In this document: positions 37,478 to 46,842 of the stretch, one piece after another
Position numbering within the stretch: the stretch's first letter is position 1
How the letters are laid out: each line of letters starts with the position of its first letter
Source of the DNA: Paraburkholderia largidicola
GTDB lineage: Bacteria; Pseudomonadota; Gammaproteobacteria; Burkholderiales; Burkholderiaceae
Assembly: GCF_013426895.1 (NCBI RefSeq)
Contig: NZ_AP023174.1
Span: forward strand, 2,790,001-2,854,000
Length of the DNA: 64,000 nucleotides
Direction of reading: 5' to 3'
The notes under the pieces: generated by a model
What the model was told of the DNA's origin: nothing
The model's database searches: none
The model's input: only the letters and a program-made list of their open reading frames with translations
Made by a program: the position numbers and the translations under genes

Positions 37478-38641
37478 ATGAAGAAAATCGAGGAAATCGA
37501 AATACTACGAGCAGTCGCGATTCTGCTCACGCTTGCACAGCACCTCGGACACCTGTTTTTCCCTTCAAAGGCGCTTTGGATGGAAATCAACCGGCATCCG
37601 CCGTTCTGGGGAGGGGTCGACCTGTTTTTTTGCGTCTCCGGCTTTGTGATCTGCAAGAGTCTTGTGCGTTCGGGCACAGCAAAGACGTTTTCAGAACATT
37701 GGGACCAGACGTGGAAATTCTGGGTACGACGCTTTTTTCGCATTGTGCCGACGCTGTGGCTGTGGGTAGCGCTCGGCCTTCTGGGTTCGTGGTTGTTCAA
37801 TGATGCAGGGGGCTTTGGCGATCTCCGCGCAAATCTAGGCGATGCACGGGCGGCGTTGCTGAACTACGCCAATATCCACATGTTGGGATGTATTTTTGGA
37901 CACGGCAGTTGTGGCCCTAACGCCGTGTACTGGAGCCTCTCCCTGGAAGAGCAGTTCTATTTGCTTCTTCCCTTGGTCCTGCTACTGCCGTCGCGCGTAG
38001 TCGGCTGCATCGTCGTCGCCCTTATTTTGTTCCAGATGCCGTTTCAACGGATTCCCTGGGACCGAACGTTCGGCGGGATTCTGTGGTTCTTCCGTACGGA
38101 CGCGATGTTACTTGGCGCGTCGCTTGCCTACTTGTCGACCACCCGGCTTTATACCCGCGCCGGCGATCTGCTGGAGAATCTGAGGCGCTTCCGCCTACCG
38201 GTTAGCGCCATTCTGATTGCCGCTCTCATGGCAGTTCCCGCCAGCGGTATTTCTGTCGCCACGGCAGGTATTGCGGTCGTAAGTTGCGCTTTGGTCTTTC
38301 TCGCCTCGTACAACCGCCAGTTCCTGTTTGGAACATCGAAATTAACGCGCCCTTTCCTCTGGATCGGTACACGTTCGTTTTCAATTTACCTTCTTCACAT
38401 GCCCGTGGCCTGGTTTGTCAATGAGCTCGGATTCCGGTTCTCGTCCAACCCGGAATCGTATCGAACACCGCTTCCAAACGAGCCATTTCATCTGTGGTTG
38501 ACCATAGCAACGTTTGCCACAGTATTCACGGTGGCCGAACTGAACTATCGGATCGTCGAGACACCTTTGCGCCGGTATGGCCGCAGAATCACTGATGAAC
38601 GTCCAAATAAGTCGTCGCGGGAGCCAGCGATGGCACGATAG
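37478..38641 (+). CDS. Membrane acyltransferase, acyltransferase-3 family (OafA/NodX type)
   Basis: A 387-residue polytopic inner-membrane protein. The N-terminal EILRAVAILLTLAQHLGHL carries the R-x10-H signature region, and SLEEQFYLLLPLVLLLPSR is the second family hallmark. About ten hydrophobic segments follow. Such enzymes O-acetylate sugars of LPS or exopolysaccharide. The start MKKIEEIEILRAV at 37478 fits the family; an upstream in-frame start adds 17 residues. It ends at a shared bidirectional terminator with the convergent dehydratase gene. Confidence 0.88.
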   Translation: MKKIEEIEILRAVAILLTLAQHLGHLFFPSKALWMEINRHPPFWGGVDLFFCVSGFVICKSLVRSGTAKTFSEHWDQTWKFWVRRFFRIVPTLWLWVALGLLGSWLFNDAGGFGDLRANLGDARAALLNYANIHMLGCIFGHGSCGPNAVYWSLSLEEQFYLLLPLVLLLPSRVVGCIVVALILFQMPFQRIPWDRTFGGILWFFRTDAMLLGASLAYLSTTRLYTRAGDLLENLRRFRLPVSAILIAALMAVPASGISVATAGIAVVSCALVFLASYNRQFLFGTSKLTRPFLWIGTRSFSIYLLHMPVAWFVNELGFRFSSNPESYRTPLPNEPFHLWLTIATFATVFTVAELNYRIVETPLRRYGRRITDERPNKSSREPAMAR

Positions 38642-38700
38642 ACTGTACCCACAGGCCAGAAAAGCCTGGATCCAGCACAATGCTGCAGAAGAGCGGCAAG

Positions 38701-38729
38701 ACAAAGGGCGCCTCGGCGCCCTTTGTTTT
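38701..38729. terminator. Bidirectional terminator between convergent acyltransferase and dehydratase genes
   Basis: ACAAAGGGCGC pairs perfectly with GCGCCCTTTGT around a CTCG loop, followed by TTTTC on the plus strand and TTTGTCTT on the minus strand. It lies 59 bp after the plus-strand stop and touches the minus-strand stop. Confidence 0.9.
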
Positions 38730-40619
38730 CTACATGGAAGCCCGCTTTCCGGCGACCGACGGCACGCTACGCAGCGACGGCGCCGCGAGCGTTGGTTGAT
38801 ATTCCGCGACCCAGCGTCGCAGATCGCGGCGTACCTCGTCATCCATCAGCACGCGATGCTGCATCAGCCACGGTAATAGTTCGTCCAAAAGATTATCCGG
38901 AACGCCTCGCGCTTGTGCGATGCGGAGCTTCGAATGCGGTGTACGCGTCGTCGTTTCTTCGTCGGCGAGCAGTTCCTCGTACAACTTTTCACCGGGACGC
39001 AAGCCGGTGAACTCAATGCGAATCTGATCCTCGGTAAAACCATACAGCCGGATCAGATCGCGCGCGAGATCGACGATCTTCATCGGCTCCCCCATATCGA
39101 GAATGAAGATCTCACCACCCTGCCCCATGCTGGACGCCTGAAGCACGAGTTGAGATGCCTCCGGGATCGTCATGAAGAACCGCGTGATTTCCGGGTGGGT
39201 GACCGTCACCGGACCGCCCTTTGCGATCTGCTGCTGGAATTTCGGGATCACGCTGCCCGCACTGCCCAGTACGTTCCCGAAACGCACCGTTTCGAACTGA
39301 GTGCGCTCGCTTGTCTGCTGCAACGCCTGGCATGCCATCTCGGCAAGACGTTTGCTCGCACCCATCACATTCGTCGGATTGACAGCTTTGTCCGTCGAAA
39401 TCAGGACAAAACGCTTGACGTCATGACGTATCGCGGCGCGCGCGACGCGATACGTGCCGAGAACATTATTGCGCACCGCTTGCCATGCGTTCTGTTCTTC
39501 CATCAGCGGCACATGCTTGTAAGCGGCCGCATGGAAGACGATATGCGGCGTGTAGCGCGCCATCACCTGGTCGAGTAACAGCGAATCCTTCGCATCGCCA
39601 ATTACAGGCACCACCGACAGTCCAGTGAAGCGTTCCTGCAGTTCCTCGACGAGCCGATACATTGCGTATTCGGACAGATCGAAGGCGATTAGTTGAGCGG
39701 GCTTGAAGCGCAGGATCTGACGGCACAATTCGGAACCAATCGAGCCGCCCGCACCCGTCACCATGACGACGCGCGCATGCAACAGCGCCTCGACATGAGG
39801 CGTATCGATATGAACGGGCTCACGGCCCAGCAGGTCTTCAAGATCGATATGACGCACGCGCGAAAGGGATGCCTGCCCTCCGGTCAGTGCAGTCAGCGCG
39901 GGCAGCACCATCGCTCGTACGCCCGCGCGCACGCACAATGTTGCAACCCGCCGCTGCGCCTCAACGGATGCCGAGGGAATCGCGATAATCGCGTACTCGG
40001 TCTTCATCGACTCTGCAATCTGTGGCAACTGCGTGATCGACCCGAGCACCTTGTAGCCATATATTTCGCGACCATGCTTCGCGACGTCATCGTCCAGCAG
40101 GCCAATCAATCGCCACTCGCTAGAACGTGACAGTTCCCGTGCGAGGCTTGCGCCCGCTGTACCCGCGCCCAGAACAACAACAGGCTTGCCTTGCGCGACA
40201 AGCCCGCCGTACAGGTAAAACTCCTTCACCGCACGATACAACGCGCGCGAGCCGCCCATCGCCAGAAACAGCAGGAGCGGTGATACCAACAGGACGGAGC
40301 GCGGAATGATTGGCGAAGGCTGAACCATCACTGCGAGGATCATTGAGACCACTGCACCGGTCGCAACGGCCTTCGAAATGCGCATCAGATCCGGCAAGCT
40401 CGCGAATACCCACATGCCGCGGTACAGTCCAAAAATTCGGAACATCACGCCATAGACGGGCAACACCCAGACGAGCGAATTCAATGCCCCCAGACGGAAG
40501 TCGACGGGTACAGAACCGTTGAACCGGATCAGGTAGGCCATCAGCCATGCCGCCGCTACAGCGCACAAATCGAAACAGAAGGCGCTGAGCGATAGCCACG
40601 ATGCTTTTGAACGGAACAT
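38730..40619 (-). CDS. UDP-HexNAc 4,6-dehydratase, membrane type (WbpM/CapD/FlaA1 family)
   Basis: A 629-residue inner-membrane nucleotide-sugar dehydratase. Four N-terminal hydrophobic segments (residues 8-120) precede a first Rossmann domain (VVVLGAGTAGASLARE, about 147) and a catalytic SDR domain (VMVTGAGGSIGSELCRQ, about 285). The active site has ISTDKA and VMGASK, with Met in place of Tyr, as in the large WbpM subfamily. It likely makes the 4-keto-6-deoxy precursor of UDP-QuiNAc or UDP-FucNAc. Its start overlaps the stop of the preceding WbpL-like gene (TGATG). Confidence 0.92.
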   Translation of the reverse strand: MFRSKASWLSLSAFCFDLCAVAAAWLMAYLIRFNGSVPVDFRLGALNSLVWVLPVYGVMFRIFGLYRGMWVFASLPDLMRISKAVATGAVVSMILAVMVQPSPIIPRSVLLVSPLLLFLAMGGSRALYRAVKEFYLYGGLVAQGKPVVVLGAGTAGASLARELSRSSEWRLIGLLDDDVAKHGREIYGYKVLGSITQLPQIAESMKTEYAIIAIPSASVEAQRRVATLCVRAGVRAMVLPALTALTGGQASLSRVRHIDLEDLLGREPVHIDTPHVEALLHARVVMVTGAGGSIGSELCRQILRFKPAQLIAFDLSEYAMYRLVEELQERFTGLSVVPVIGDAKDSLLLDQVMARYTPHIVFHAAAYKHVPLMEEQNAWQAVRNNVLGTYRVARAAIRHDVKRFVLISTDKAVNPTNVMGASKRLAEMACQALQQTSERTQFETVRFGNVLGSAGSVIPKFQQQIAKGGPVTVTHPEITRFFMTIPEASQLVLQASSMGQGGEIFILDMGEPMKIVDLARDLIRLYGFTEDQIRIEFTGLRPGEKLYEELLADEETTTRTPHSKLRIAQARGVPDNLLDELLPWLMQHRVLMDDEVRRDLRRWVAEYQPTLAAPSLRSVPSVAGKRASM

Positions 40620-41656
40620 CAGCGTCTCACCTCGGATTGATTGGACTGACTCGACTCGAACCGGCGCCAGCGCAGATCAATCATGACTCCCAGCATAGTC
40701 AGGATAAGTACCCAGCCGATAGCTATGGCCCACTGAATAGCGACCGGTCGATCAAGTGCAAATACAGCAAGGACCACGCCCGCCGCCATCACGATATACC
40801 ACGCACCTACCGTTCGCGATTGGGCTAGACCAGAACGCACCATACGCTGATAGTAGTGCTGCCTGTGCGCTTGCCAGAACTTCTCGCCACGTAACAACCG
40901 GCGCGCCAGCGTGATCGATGCGTCTGCGATAAATGGCGCAAAGACCATCGCGGGAAACCAGATTGGCCAGACATCGGCGCGCCAGCCCCAATACCCCAGC
41001 GCGCCCGCTAGAAATCCCAGAGTAATAGAGCCCGCGTCGCCCAAAAATATTCGCGCAGGATGGATGTTGAATACGAGAAAACCCGCTACTGCGCCAGCGG
41101 TGATCGCCGACAACGACGCTAGCTCTGTCATGGGATGGACATTGTGCAAAGCTGCGACGGCGTAGCCAGAAAAACCGAACAATGCCATGCCGCCAGCTAA
41201 TCCATCCGCACCGTCCATGAAGTTATACAGGTTGATCAGCCACAACATTAGAAATGCCACAATGGCGAGCCCCCATCCGGGCGCCGGTGCGGGATACGCC
41301 ACGACAAGAACAGTCACTGCGATCAGATGCGCGGCGAACCTGACTCGTGCGGGCAATCCTCGACGGTCGTCAATCTGCGATACGGCCGAAAGGAACGCTG
41401 CAAGAAGCGCCACAGCCCACAAGGATTGCACCAGCGCTAACGCCATCACAACGATCACGGGCACGGCGCCCCATCCACCGACCCGCGGCGTGGGGCGGAC
41501 ATGCAGCGATCGTTCGTTTGGAACATCGGTCGCCAGGCGCCATGCCAAGCCGGATCTCAACAACATGAAGATGACTCCAGCCGAAGCACACGCAGCGATT
41601 ACGAAATAAACAATCAAAGCTGTCCAGGGCAACATCAGCAAACCTTGCTTGTTCAT
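40619..41656 (-). CDS. Initiating sugar-1-phosphate transferase (WbpL-like, MraY/WecA family)
   Basis: A 345-residue polytopic enzyme transferring a HexNAc-type sugar-1-phosphate to undecaprenyl phosphate. Motifs include DVPNERSLHVRPTPRVGG near residue 42, NLYNFMDGADGLAGG near residue 139, RIFLGDAGSITLGF near residue 195 and the catalytic HRQHYYQRM loop. The start MNKQGLLMLPW at 41656 overlaps the previous gene by ATGA; a longer frame overlaps that gene by 180 bp and is rejected. The WbpM-WbpL-WbpV-like trio suggests QuiNAc- or FucNAc-initiated O-antigen. Confidence 0.9.
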   Translation of the reverse strand: MNKQGLLMLPWTALIVYFVIAACASAGVIFMLLRSGLAWRLATDVPNERSLHVRPTPRVGGWGAVPVIVVMALALVQSLWAVALLAAFLSAVSQIDDRRGLPARVRFAAHLIAVTVLVVAYPAPAPGWGLAIVAFLMLWLINLYNFMDGADGLAGGMALFGFSGYAVAALHNVHPMTELASLSAITAGAVAGFLVFNIHPARIFLGDAGSITLGFLAGALGYWGWRADVWPIWFPAMVFAPFIADASITLARRLLRGEKFWQAHRQHYYQRMVRSGLAQSRTVGAWYIVMAAGVVLAVFALDRPVAIQWAIAIGWVLILTMLGVMIDLRWRRFESSQSNQSEVRR

Positions 41657-42621
41657 GAATGACTTGAGCGCGTTGATTGATACCAGTTGACGGTCTCCGC
41701 AAGCCCTTCGTCTGCCGTGTAGGGAGGCTTCCAGTCCAAGGTCTGCCTGAGTCGACTCGTGTCGACCTGCAGGCTGCCAATCAGACGATCGATTTGCGCT
41801 GATCGGCCCGTTATGTGGCCTGCCAGTCGCAGCCACGCGACGGGGACGTCAAACAGGCGCGCCGGCCGATGAAGGTGCGTTCCAATGGATCGAACCAGTT
41901 CCGCGACCGTCTGATCCTCATCGTCCGCGACGTGAAAGCATTGCCCCGATGCACGCGGATCGGTCGCGCAATGCATTAGTGCGTCCACCAGATTCCCGAC
42001 GAAAACCATGCTTCTTCGGGCGCGCACCGCGCCAAGCGGCATCGGGATTCCCCTCGCTATTGCATCCATCAACCGCAGGAAATTGGCCTGCACGTTCGGC
42101 CCGTACACAAGAGGCGGCCTAACGATAACCACATCCAGCGCGTTGCTACGACCAAAAGAGATGAGTTCGCGTTCGGCTGCCAGTTTCGAGCGGCCGTACG
42201 CGTCTTCGGCGTGCGCGGGATCGTCCTCCCGCAACGGCCGTCCCGCATCGTCTTCCGCCACCGCCTTGATGCTGCTCACATACACGAAACGGCGCACGCC
42301 GTTTTGTTTGGCTGCTTCAGCCAATCGCAATGTGCCGTGCAGATTGGTGGCGCGAAATGCCTGATCAGGATCGGACGAATTGTCGTTCATGACATGGACA
42401 CGTGCCGCCAGATGAACGACGACATCCGGCGCCAGTCCCGCAGGCCACGCATCGGCGATGCCGACGAAGTCGGGAGTTGCATGAAGCCACTCGGCGACGC
42501 CATCAGGGCATCCGCCGCTGTGTCGCACAAGCCCCGTAACCCAATGCCCATTTGCCACCAGGGAACGTCCTAGCGCTTGTCCAACAAAGCCATTGGCGCC
42601 ACTCAGCAAAAACCGCGTCAT
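41653..42621 (-). CDS. Nucleotide-sugar 4-keto reductase/epimerase, extended SDR (WbpV/WreQ-like)
   Basis: A 322-residue NAD(P)-dependent SDR with FLLSGANGFVGQALG at residue 4, VVHLAARVHVM, the catalytic YVSSIKA and YxxxK in DAYGRSK. It resembles reductases that convert UDP-4-keto-6-deoxy-GlcNAc to UDP-QuiNAc in Pseudomonas O6 and Rhizobium etli. The ATG at 42621 overlaps the upstream stop (ATGA); a GTG two codons earlier is possible. Tight overlaps on both sides show a co-translated unit with the initiating transferase and dehydratase. Confidence 0.88.
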   Translation of the reverse strand: MTRFLLSGANGFVGQALGRSLVANGHWVTGLVRHSGGCPDGVAEWLHATPDFVGIADAWPAGLAPDVVVHLAARVHVMNDNSSDPDQAFRATNLHGTLRLAEAAKQNGVRRFVYVSSIKAVAEDDAGRPLREDDPAHAEDAYGRSKLAAERELISFGRSNALDVVIVRPPLVYGPNVQANFLRLMDAIARGIPMPLGAVRARRSMVFVGNLVDALMHCATDPRASGQCFHVADDEDQTVAELVRSIGTHLHRPARLFDVPVAWLRLAGHITGRSAQIDRLIGSLQVDTSRLRQTLDWKPPYTADEGLAETVNWYQSTRSSHS

Positions 42622-43463
42622 AACCACTTCCAGCCGAAGCGATTGAAAAACCGGATCGCGGACGCGAGGAACATCCGGATATGCGCGCCTCCTTTGCGTG
42701 CCGCGCCGCCACCGTGATGCAGCACCTGCATGGCCGGGTAGTACACGATCCGCGCGACGCGATGCGTGCGCAAGCTCAGGTCGTAGTCTTCAAAGTACAG
42801 GAAGTAGCGCGGGTCGAATCCGGCAAGTTGTTTTAGCACGCTCGTGCGAAACAACATGAAACAACCGCTGACGATCGGCGGGTCCCAGACAACGTCACGC
42901 TGGTTGATCACGTCCTGCATCTCGTAGCGCTCCAGGCGCCGTGCAAACAGGCGCCGTGCGCGCGTCGGCAAAAACCCGCGGACGAACAAATCGAGCAACG
43001 TCGGGTAACGGCGGCACAGATACTGCAAATTGCCATTCTCGTTACCAATTCGGGGGGTTAGCAAACCAACTTCCGCATGCGTCTCGAGAAATTCGACCCC
43101 TCGGACCAACGAATCACCATCGAGAACGATGTCCGGGTTCAGCACAAGGTGATATCGGCTCGCGATCTGTGTTATCGCCAGGTTGTGGCCCCTCCCATAA
43201 CCGACGTTGCCATGACCTGCAACGATCTCGCAGGTCACCCCTCGGTCACGCAATAGAGCAAGCGGATGATCGACGTCGGGCAAGCCGCCGTTGTCGACGA
43301 TACAGAGCATGACGGGAAGACCCGGCCGAACAGCCTGCAATGCCGTGCACGCCGAACCTAGACTCGCGAGGGTTTCCAGAAGCTGCGCCACATCCGGTCG
43401 ATACACCACCATCGACACGGACAGGCCTTCCAATTCAGCGATCGGCGCACTTTTGGTTTTCAT
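42618..43463 (-). CDS. Glycosyltransferase family 2 (rhamnosyltransferase-like, WbbL type)
   Basis: A 281-residue cytoplasmic GT-A enzyme. SMVVYRPDVAQLLETL at the N-terminus, NVGYGRGHNLAI near residue 86 and LVLNPDIVLDGDSLV with the DxD-like NPDI follow the WbbL/RfbF rhamnosyltransferase pattern. The C-terminus has DPRYFLYFEDYDLSLR. It is first in a four-gene overlapping unit ending with the dehydratase, and probably adds the second sugar (rhamnose is likely given rmlABCD) to the lipid-linked primer. Confidence 0.88.
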   Translation of the reverse strand: MKTKSAPIAELEGLSVSMVVYRPDVAQLLETLASLGSACTALQAVRPGLPVMLCIVDNGGLPDVDHPLALLRDRGVTCEIVAGHGNVGYGRGHNLAITQIASRYHLVLNPDIVLDGDSLVRGVEFLETHAEVGLLTPRIGNENGNLQYLCRRYPTLLDLFVRGFLPTRARRLFARRLERYEMQDVINQRDVVWDPPIVSGCFMLFRTSVLKQLAGFDPRYFLYFEDYDLSLRTHRVARIVYYPAMQVLHHGGGAARKGGAHIRMFLASAIRFFNRFGWKWL

Positions 43464-43916
43464 GTGAAACGAGGCGTATCTAGTTCACGACGCGCCAGCA
43501 TTCGGGCAAGCAGCAACGCATTCGCAGAGTGTGCTCAAGGTGCGCGCGCATTAACGCAAAACCCTTCAAGCCCTAATTTGTAATTTTAAACGATATGCCA
43601 ACGCCCGCAAAATGCGTAGCCCGCGATTTCGTATCAAATTGTAGTTTTTGCCGCGTGTCATAAGACCGACGGTCGAAATGTGAACTCACTGCAGTCCCTG
43701 TCACATCCAGATCAGTCACTACCGGCGCGCCTCTACAGGTAAAATTTCCCGATTATCGCCTCGATTTGCCGAAAATCTTCTGATTTTTGTTGACCAGAGG
43801 ACACCTGACCAAAACCGCTGCCGATGACAAATTCACACGAACTGTTTCCAAAGCGGACCGTTTGTAATCTTTCGAAGATAAGATAATGTCTTTCGCTTTC
43901 CAAACCTATCACAGCA
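43464..43916. other. Divergent intergenic region, A/T-richer
   Basis: 453 bp between the divergent GT2 and WsaF-like genes. No gene is visible. A GATAAT at 43882-43887, 30 bp upstream of the WsaF-like start, is a possible -10 with only a poor -35. Several T-rich stretches (43570-43660, 43740-43800) are unlike the high-GC flanks. It should hold both divergent promoters. Confidence 0.45.
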
Positions 43917-45656
43917 ATGTTCCGACGCGCTCGAAAGTCTCTTCACGAAACACTCAAAGACGCACTCCATGACACGCCTTCGGAGGGACCCGTCGATGTC
44001 GACTTTTATCGAGACTTCTACTCCGATCTGCGCGATCTAAACGCAGATGAAGCCGCGCATCACTACCGCGAACATGGCTCACGCGAAGGTCGATTTCGAA
44101 GCCGGGACCATCTGGACAAGGCAGGGCCTCAGATGGCGGATTTCGATCCGGCCTTCTACAGGCAGTATTACGACGGTATCAAGCTAGGCTCGGACGAAGA
44201 GGCCCGTCGTCATTATCAGGGGTACGGAGCCCGAGAAGGCAAATATCCCAACGCCGCCGCGTTAATCAGCGCAATGGAACAGGAACAGAAAACGCTTCCC
44301 GACGACTTCACTGCCGGGGAATATCTCGCGCTGAATGGCGATCTGCGGCGCCATCTGAAGTTCGAATGGGAAGCCGCCTTCCATTATCTTCGCTACGGAC
44401 GCTGGGAAGGACGTCAATATCGTCGATGGAAGGACGAGACCGTCTACGACTTTGAATACCTGCATCGTAAGACGCTGCATGTCTATGACATGCCGGATGT
44501 CGTCGTCGACCCACAACGGCCGCCAACCGTTAACGTGCTCGTGCCTGCGTTCGACTTTGGCTCGATGTCGGCCGGATTCTTCGGCGTCTTCCAGGTTGCG
44601 CTGTTTATCAAGCGTTGTGGCATTAACGTCCGTCTTGTCATGTATGACGAATTTCAGTTCGACGAGCAACTGACTCGTGACAAACTGAAGAATTATCCCG
44701 GCCTCGAAGATCTTTTTGACGTGCTGGAGTTTGTCTACATCGGCGATCGTGAAAAGCCTCTTGCGATCTCGCCTCACGACAACTGTGTGGCGACGGTCTG
44801 GTACAGCGCCTACATGGCGCGTAAGCTGATGAATGCACGTGGTGGCGGCAAATTCCTCTACCTTATCCAGGATTACGAGTCGCCGTTTCACCCGAGCGGT
44901 TCGCTCTTTGCATTGGCTGAGGCCACCTACTCCTTCGATTACTGCGCGCTCTTCTCAAGCAAGGCGCTGCAGGATTTCTTCCTGAAGAAGCAAGTTGGCA
45001 TCTTTGCCCGCGAAGGAACGAACTACACCTACTTCAACAACGCATGCTCAAGCGTTCTGAAGCCGAAAGATGAATTCATCAAGGTAAGGCAATCCGGCAA
45101 GAAAAAACGTCTTGCGTTCTATTCGAGACCGCCCGTCGATCGCAACATGTTCGACCTCGGTGCGCTTGCCTTGTGCACAGCATATCGCGACGACGTCTTC
45201 CCCAAAGACGAGTGGGAATTTATCGGCATAGGCCTCGGTGAGGCAACCGTCATGCTCGATGAAGATTGTGAAATGAAGCAGATGGAGCGGATGAACCTGC
45301 GTGAGTATCAGGAAGTGATTTCCACATTCGATATCGGCTTTTGCCTGATGGCTTCGTCGCATCCAAGCTTGCTCCCGTTTGACCTCTCCGGTTCAGGTGC
45401 GGTTGTGGTGACGAACTCGTTCGGCGTCAAAGACCAGACGTACTTCGACATTCTGACCGAGGGCGTTATCGTATGTCCGCCAGACGTACCGGCACTGGTA
45501 GAGGGACTTCGCCGGGCTGTGTCGGAAAGCAAGGATCTTGATCGCCGCTATTCCAACGCGGTTGCAATGAAATTCCCTCGCACGTGGGACGACACCTTCA
45601 ATGATGAGCACGAGTTGTTCATGCGTACTGTGTTCAAGGACGCGATACAGCAGTGA
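43917..45656 (+). CDS. WsaF-like glycosyltransferase with N-terminal repeat domain
   Basis: A 579-residue protein. Residues about 25-170 hold three diverged copies of a 35-45 residue unit, of the pattern F-Y-x3-Y-x-D-L then H-Y-x3-G-x2-EGR (for example AAHHYREHGSREGRF, ARRHYQGYGAREGKY, AFHYLRYGRWEGRQY). From residue 200 the GT-B part follows, with NVLVPAFDFGSMSAGFFGVF and IQDYESPFHPSGSLFALAEA, as in the WsaF rhamnosyltransferase family. FDLSGSGAVVVTNSFG is the C-terminal donor-site segment. It probably adds rhamnose in O-antigen assembly; the repeats are a likely protein- or glycan-binding module. Confidence 0.78.
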   Translation: MFRRARKSLHETLKDALHDTPSEGPVDVDFYRDFYSDLRDLNADEAAHHYREHGSREGRFRSRDHLDKAGPQMADFDPAFYRQYYDGIKLGSDEEARRHYQGYGAREGKYPNAAALISAMEQEQKTLPDDFTAGEYLALNGDLRRHLKFEWEAAFHYLRYGRWEGRQYRRWKDETVYDFEYLHRKTLHVYDMPDVVVDPQRPPTVNVLVPAFDFGSMSAGFFGVFQVALFIKRCGINVRLVMYDEFQFDEQLTRDKLKNYPGLEDLFDVLEFVYIGDREKPLAISPHDNCVATVWYSAYMARKLMNARGGGKFLYLIQDYESPFHPSGSLFALAEATYSFDYCALFSSKALQDFFLKKQVGIFAREGTNYTYFNNACSSVLKPKDEFIKVRQSGKKKRLAFYSRPPVDRNMFDLGALALCTAYRDDVFPKDEWEFIGIGLGEATVMLDEDCEMKQMERMNLREYQEVISTFDIGFCLMASSHPSLLPFDLSGSGAVVVTNSFGVKDQTYFDILTEGVIVCPPDVPALVEGLRRAVSESKDLDRRYSNAVAMKFPRTWDDTFNDEHELFMRTVFKDAIQQ

Positions 45657-45924
45657 CGCCACGAGGCGCAACGCCACTCGGTGACTGTTCCGCTGTGCCG
45701 GTTTCGATTCGAGCGAACCGGCCACACTGAAAAGAAGTTTCGTCGTGGTCGACCAATTCCTCGGGCGACCGCGACAGCTCTGGTCCCTGCATTGCCAATA
45801 GGCGACCGAGATGCGTGGGCCGACGCACACACTATCGCGCGTCTCTTAACTGTCCGACACGAGCTGTGCGGCATACAATTTGCCGCAAAGATTCGAGCAT
45901 GACCAGTCAATGGAGGCGCGAACA

Positions 45925-46818
45925 ATGATCAAGGAACGATCCGACGTTCTACGAGCACTTCTTTCGAAAGACATGAAGGGGCTCGAAATTGGCGCTCTTT
46001 ATCATCCTGTCGTGCCTAAAGCCGAAGGGTGGAATGCACTGTCAGTCGATCACGATTCCAAAGAGGGATTGCTTGCAGCGTATTCACACGATGTCAACGC
46101 TACTTCTGAGCGCATACAGAGCGTCGACGTCGTGTGGAACGGTGGTTCACTAAGCGACGCCCTTGTTCACAGCGGTCATCAGCCTGCCGAATTCGACTAT
46201 GTCGTGGCAAGTCATGTCATCGAGCATTTTCCCGACATGCTTGGTGCGCTGCGGGATTTCGCCGTCGTGATGAAAGAGGGAGGAATTGTATCTCTCGCAA
46301 TACCAGATCTCAGGTATTGCTTCGATTTCTTCATGCCATGGAGTACAACCGCCGAAATCCTCACCGCACATGAAGAAAAACGCGTACGCCACACCAAGGG
46401 CAGCATATTCAGAATGTTCGCGTACAGGACAACCGGCATCGTAAATAGGGGGCTGCCTGACGAACTGGTCAGCGCATACAACATCGAACTTTCGTCCGAT
46501 ATTAAACATGCCTATGACCAATTTGTAGATCACGAGTCAACCTGGCCCTCTCGTTACGCCGATACTCATGCCTGGTATTTCACGCCGTCCAGTTTCCGTC
46601 TTGTGATGCTCGAACTTCGTGCTCTGCAACTGGTCCACTTCGATATTGAATCGAGTGAGCGAGGTCCGTGCGGCGAGTTTCTCGTTTCCATGCGCAAGAC
46701 GTCAACGCCTTTGTCGACCCCCAGAGATCAACTGAAAGCGCAGCGAATGGATTTGCTGAAGGAAACGACCCGCGAACTCGCCCACCGTGCAAACATGCTT
46801 GACGTGCCTCGACTCTGA
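45925..46818 (+). CDS. SAM-dependent methyltransferase (paralogue 2)
   Basis: A 297-residue class I methyltransferase paralogous to the protein at 36281-37327. Shared segments include GLEIGALYHPVVPKAEGWN, VASHVIEHFPDMLGALRDF, DLRYCFDFFMPWSTTAE and WYFTPSSFRLVMLELRAL. The ATG at 45925 is chosen because GGAGG lies 8 bp upstream; earlier in-frame ATGs lack such a site. It lacks the C-terminal coiled coil and SWRLTSPLR tail of paralogue 1. It lies 268 bp downstream of the WsaF-like gene and converges on an acyltransferase. A sugar methylation role is inferred. Confidence 0.8.
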   Translation: MIKERSDVLRALLSKDMKGLEIGALYHPVVPKAEGWNALSVDHDSKEGLLAAYSHDVNATSERIQSVDVVWNGGSLSDALVHSGHQPAEFDYVVASHVIEHFPDMLGALRDFAVVMKEGGIVSLAIPDLRYCFDFFMPWSTTAEILTAHEEKRVRHTKGSIFRMFAYRTTGIVNRGLPDELVSAYNIELSSDIKHAYDQFVDHESTWPSRYADTHAWYFTPSSFRLVMLELRALQLVHFDIESSERGPCGEFLVSMRKTSTPLSTPRDQLKAQRMDLLKETTRELAHRANMLDVPRL

Positions 46819-46842
46819 AACGGAATCGATTGCCCGTGCTAT

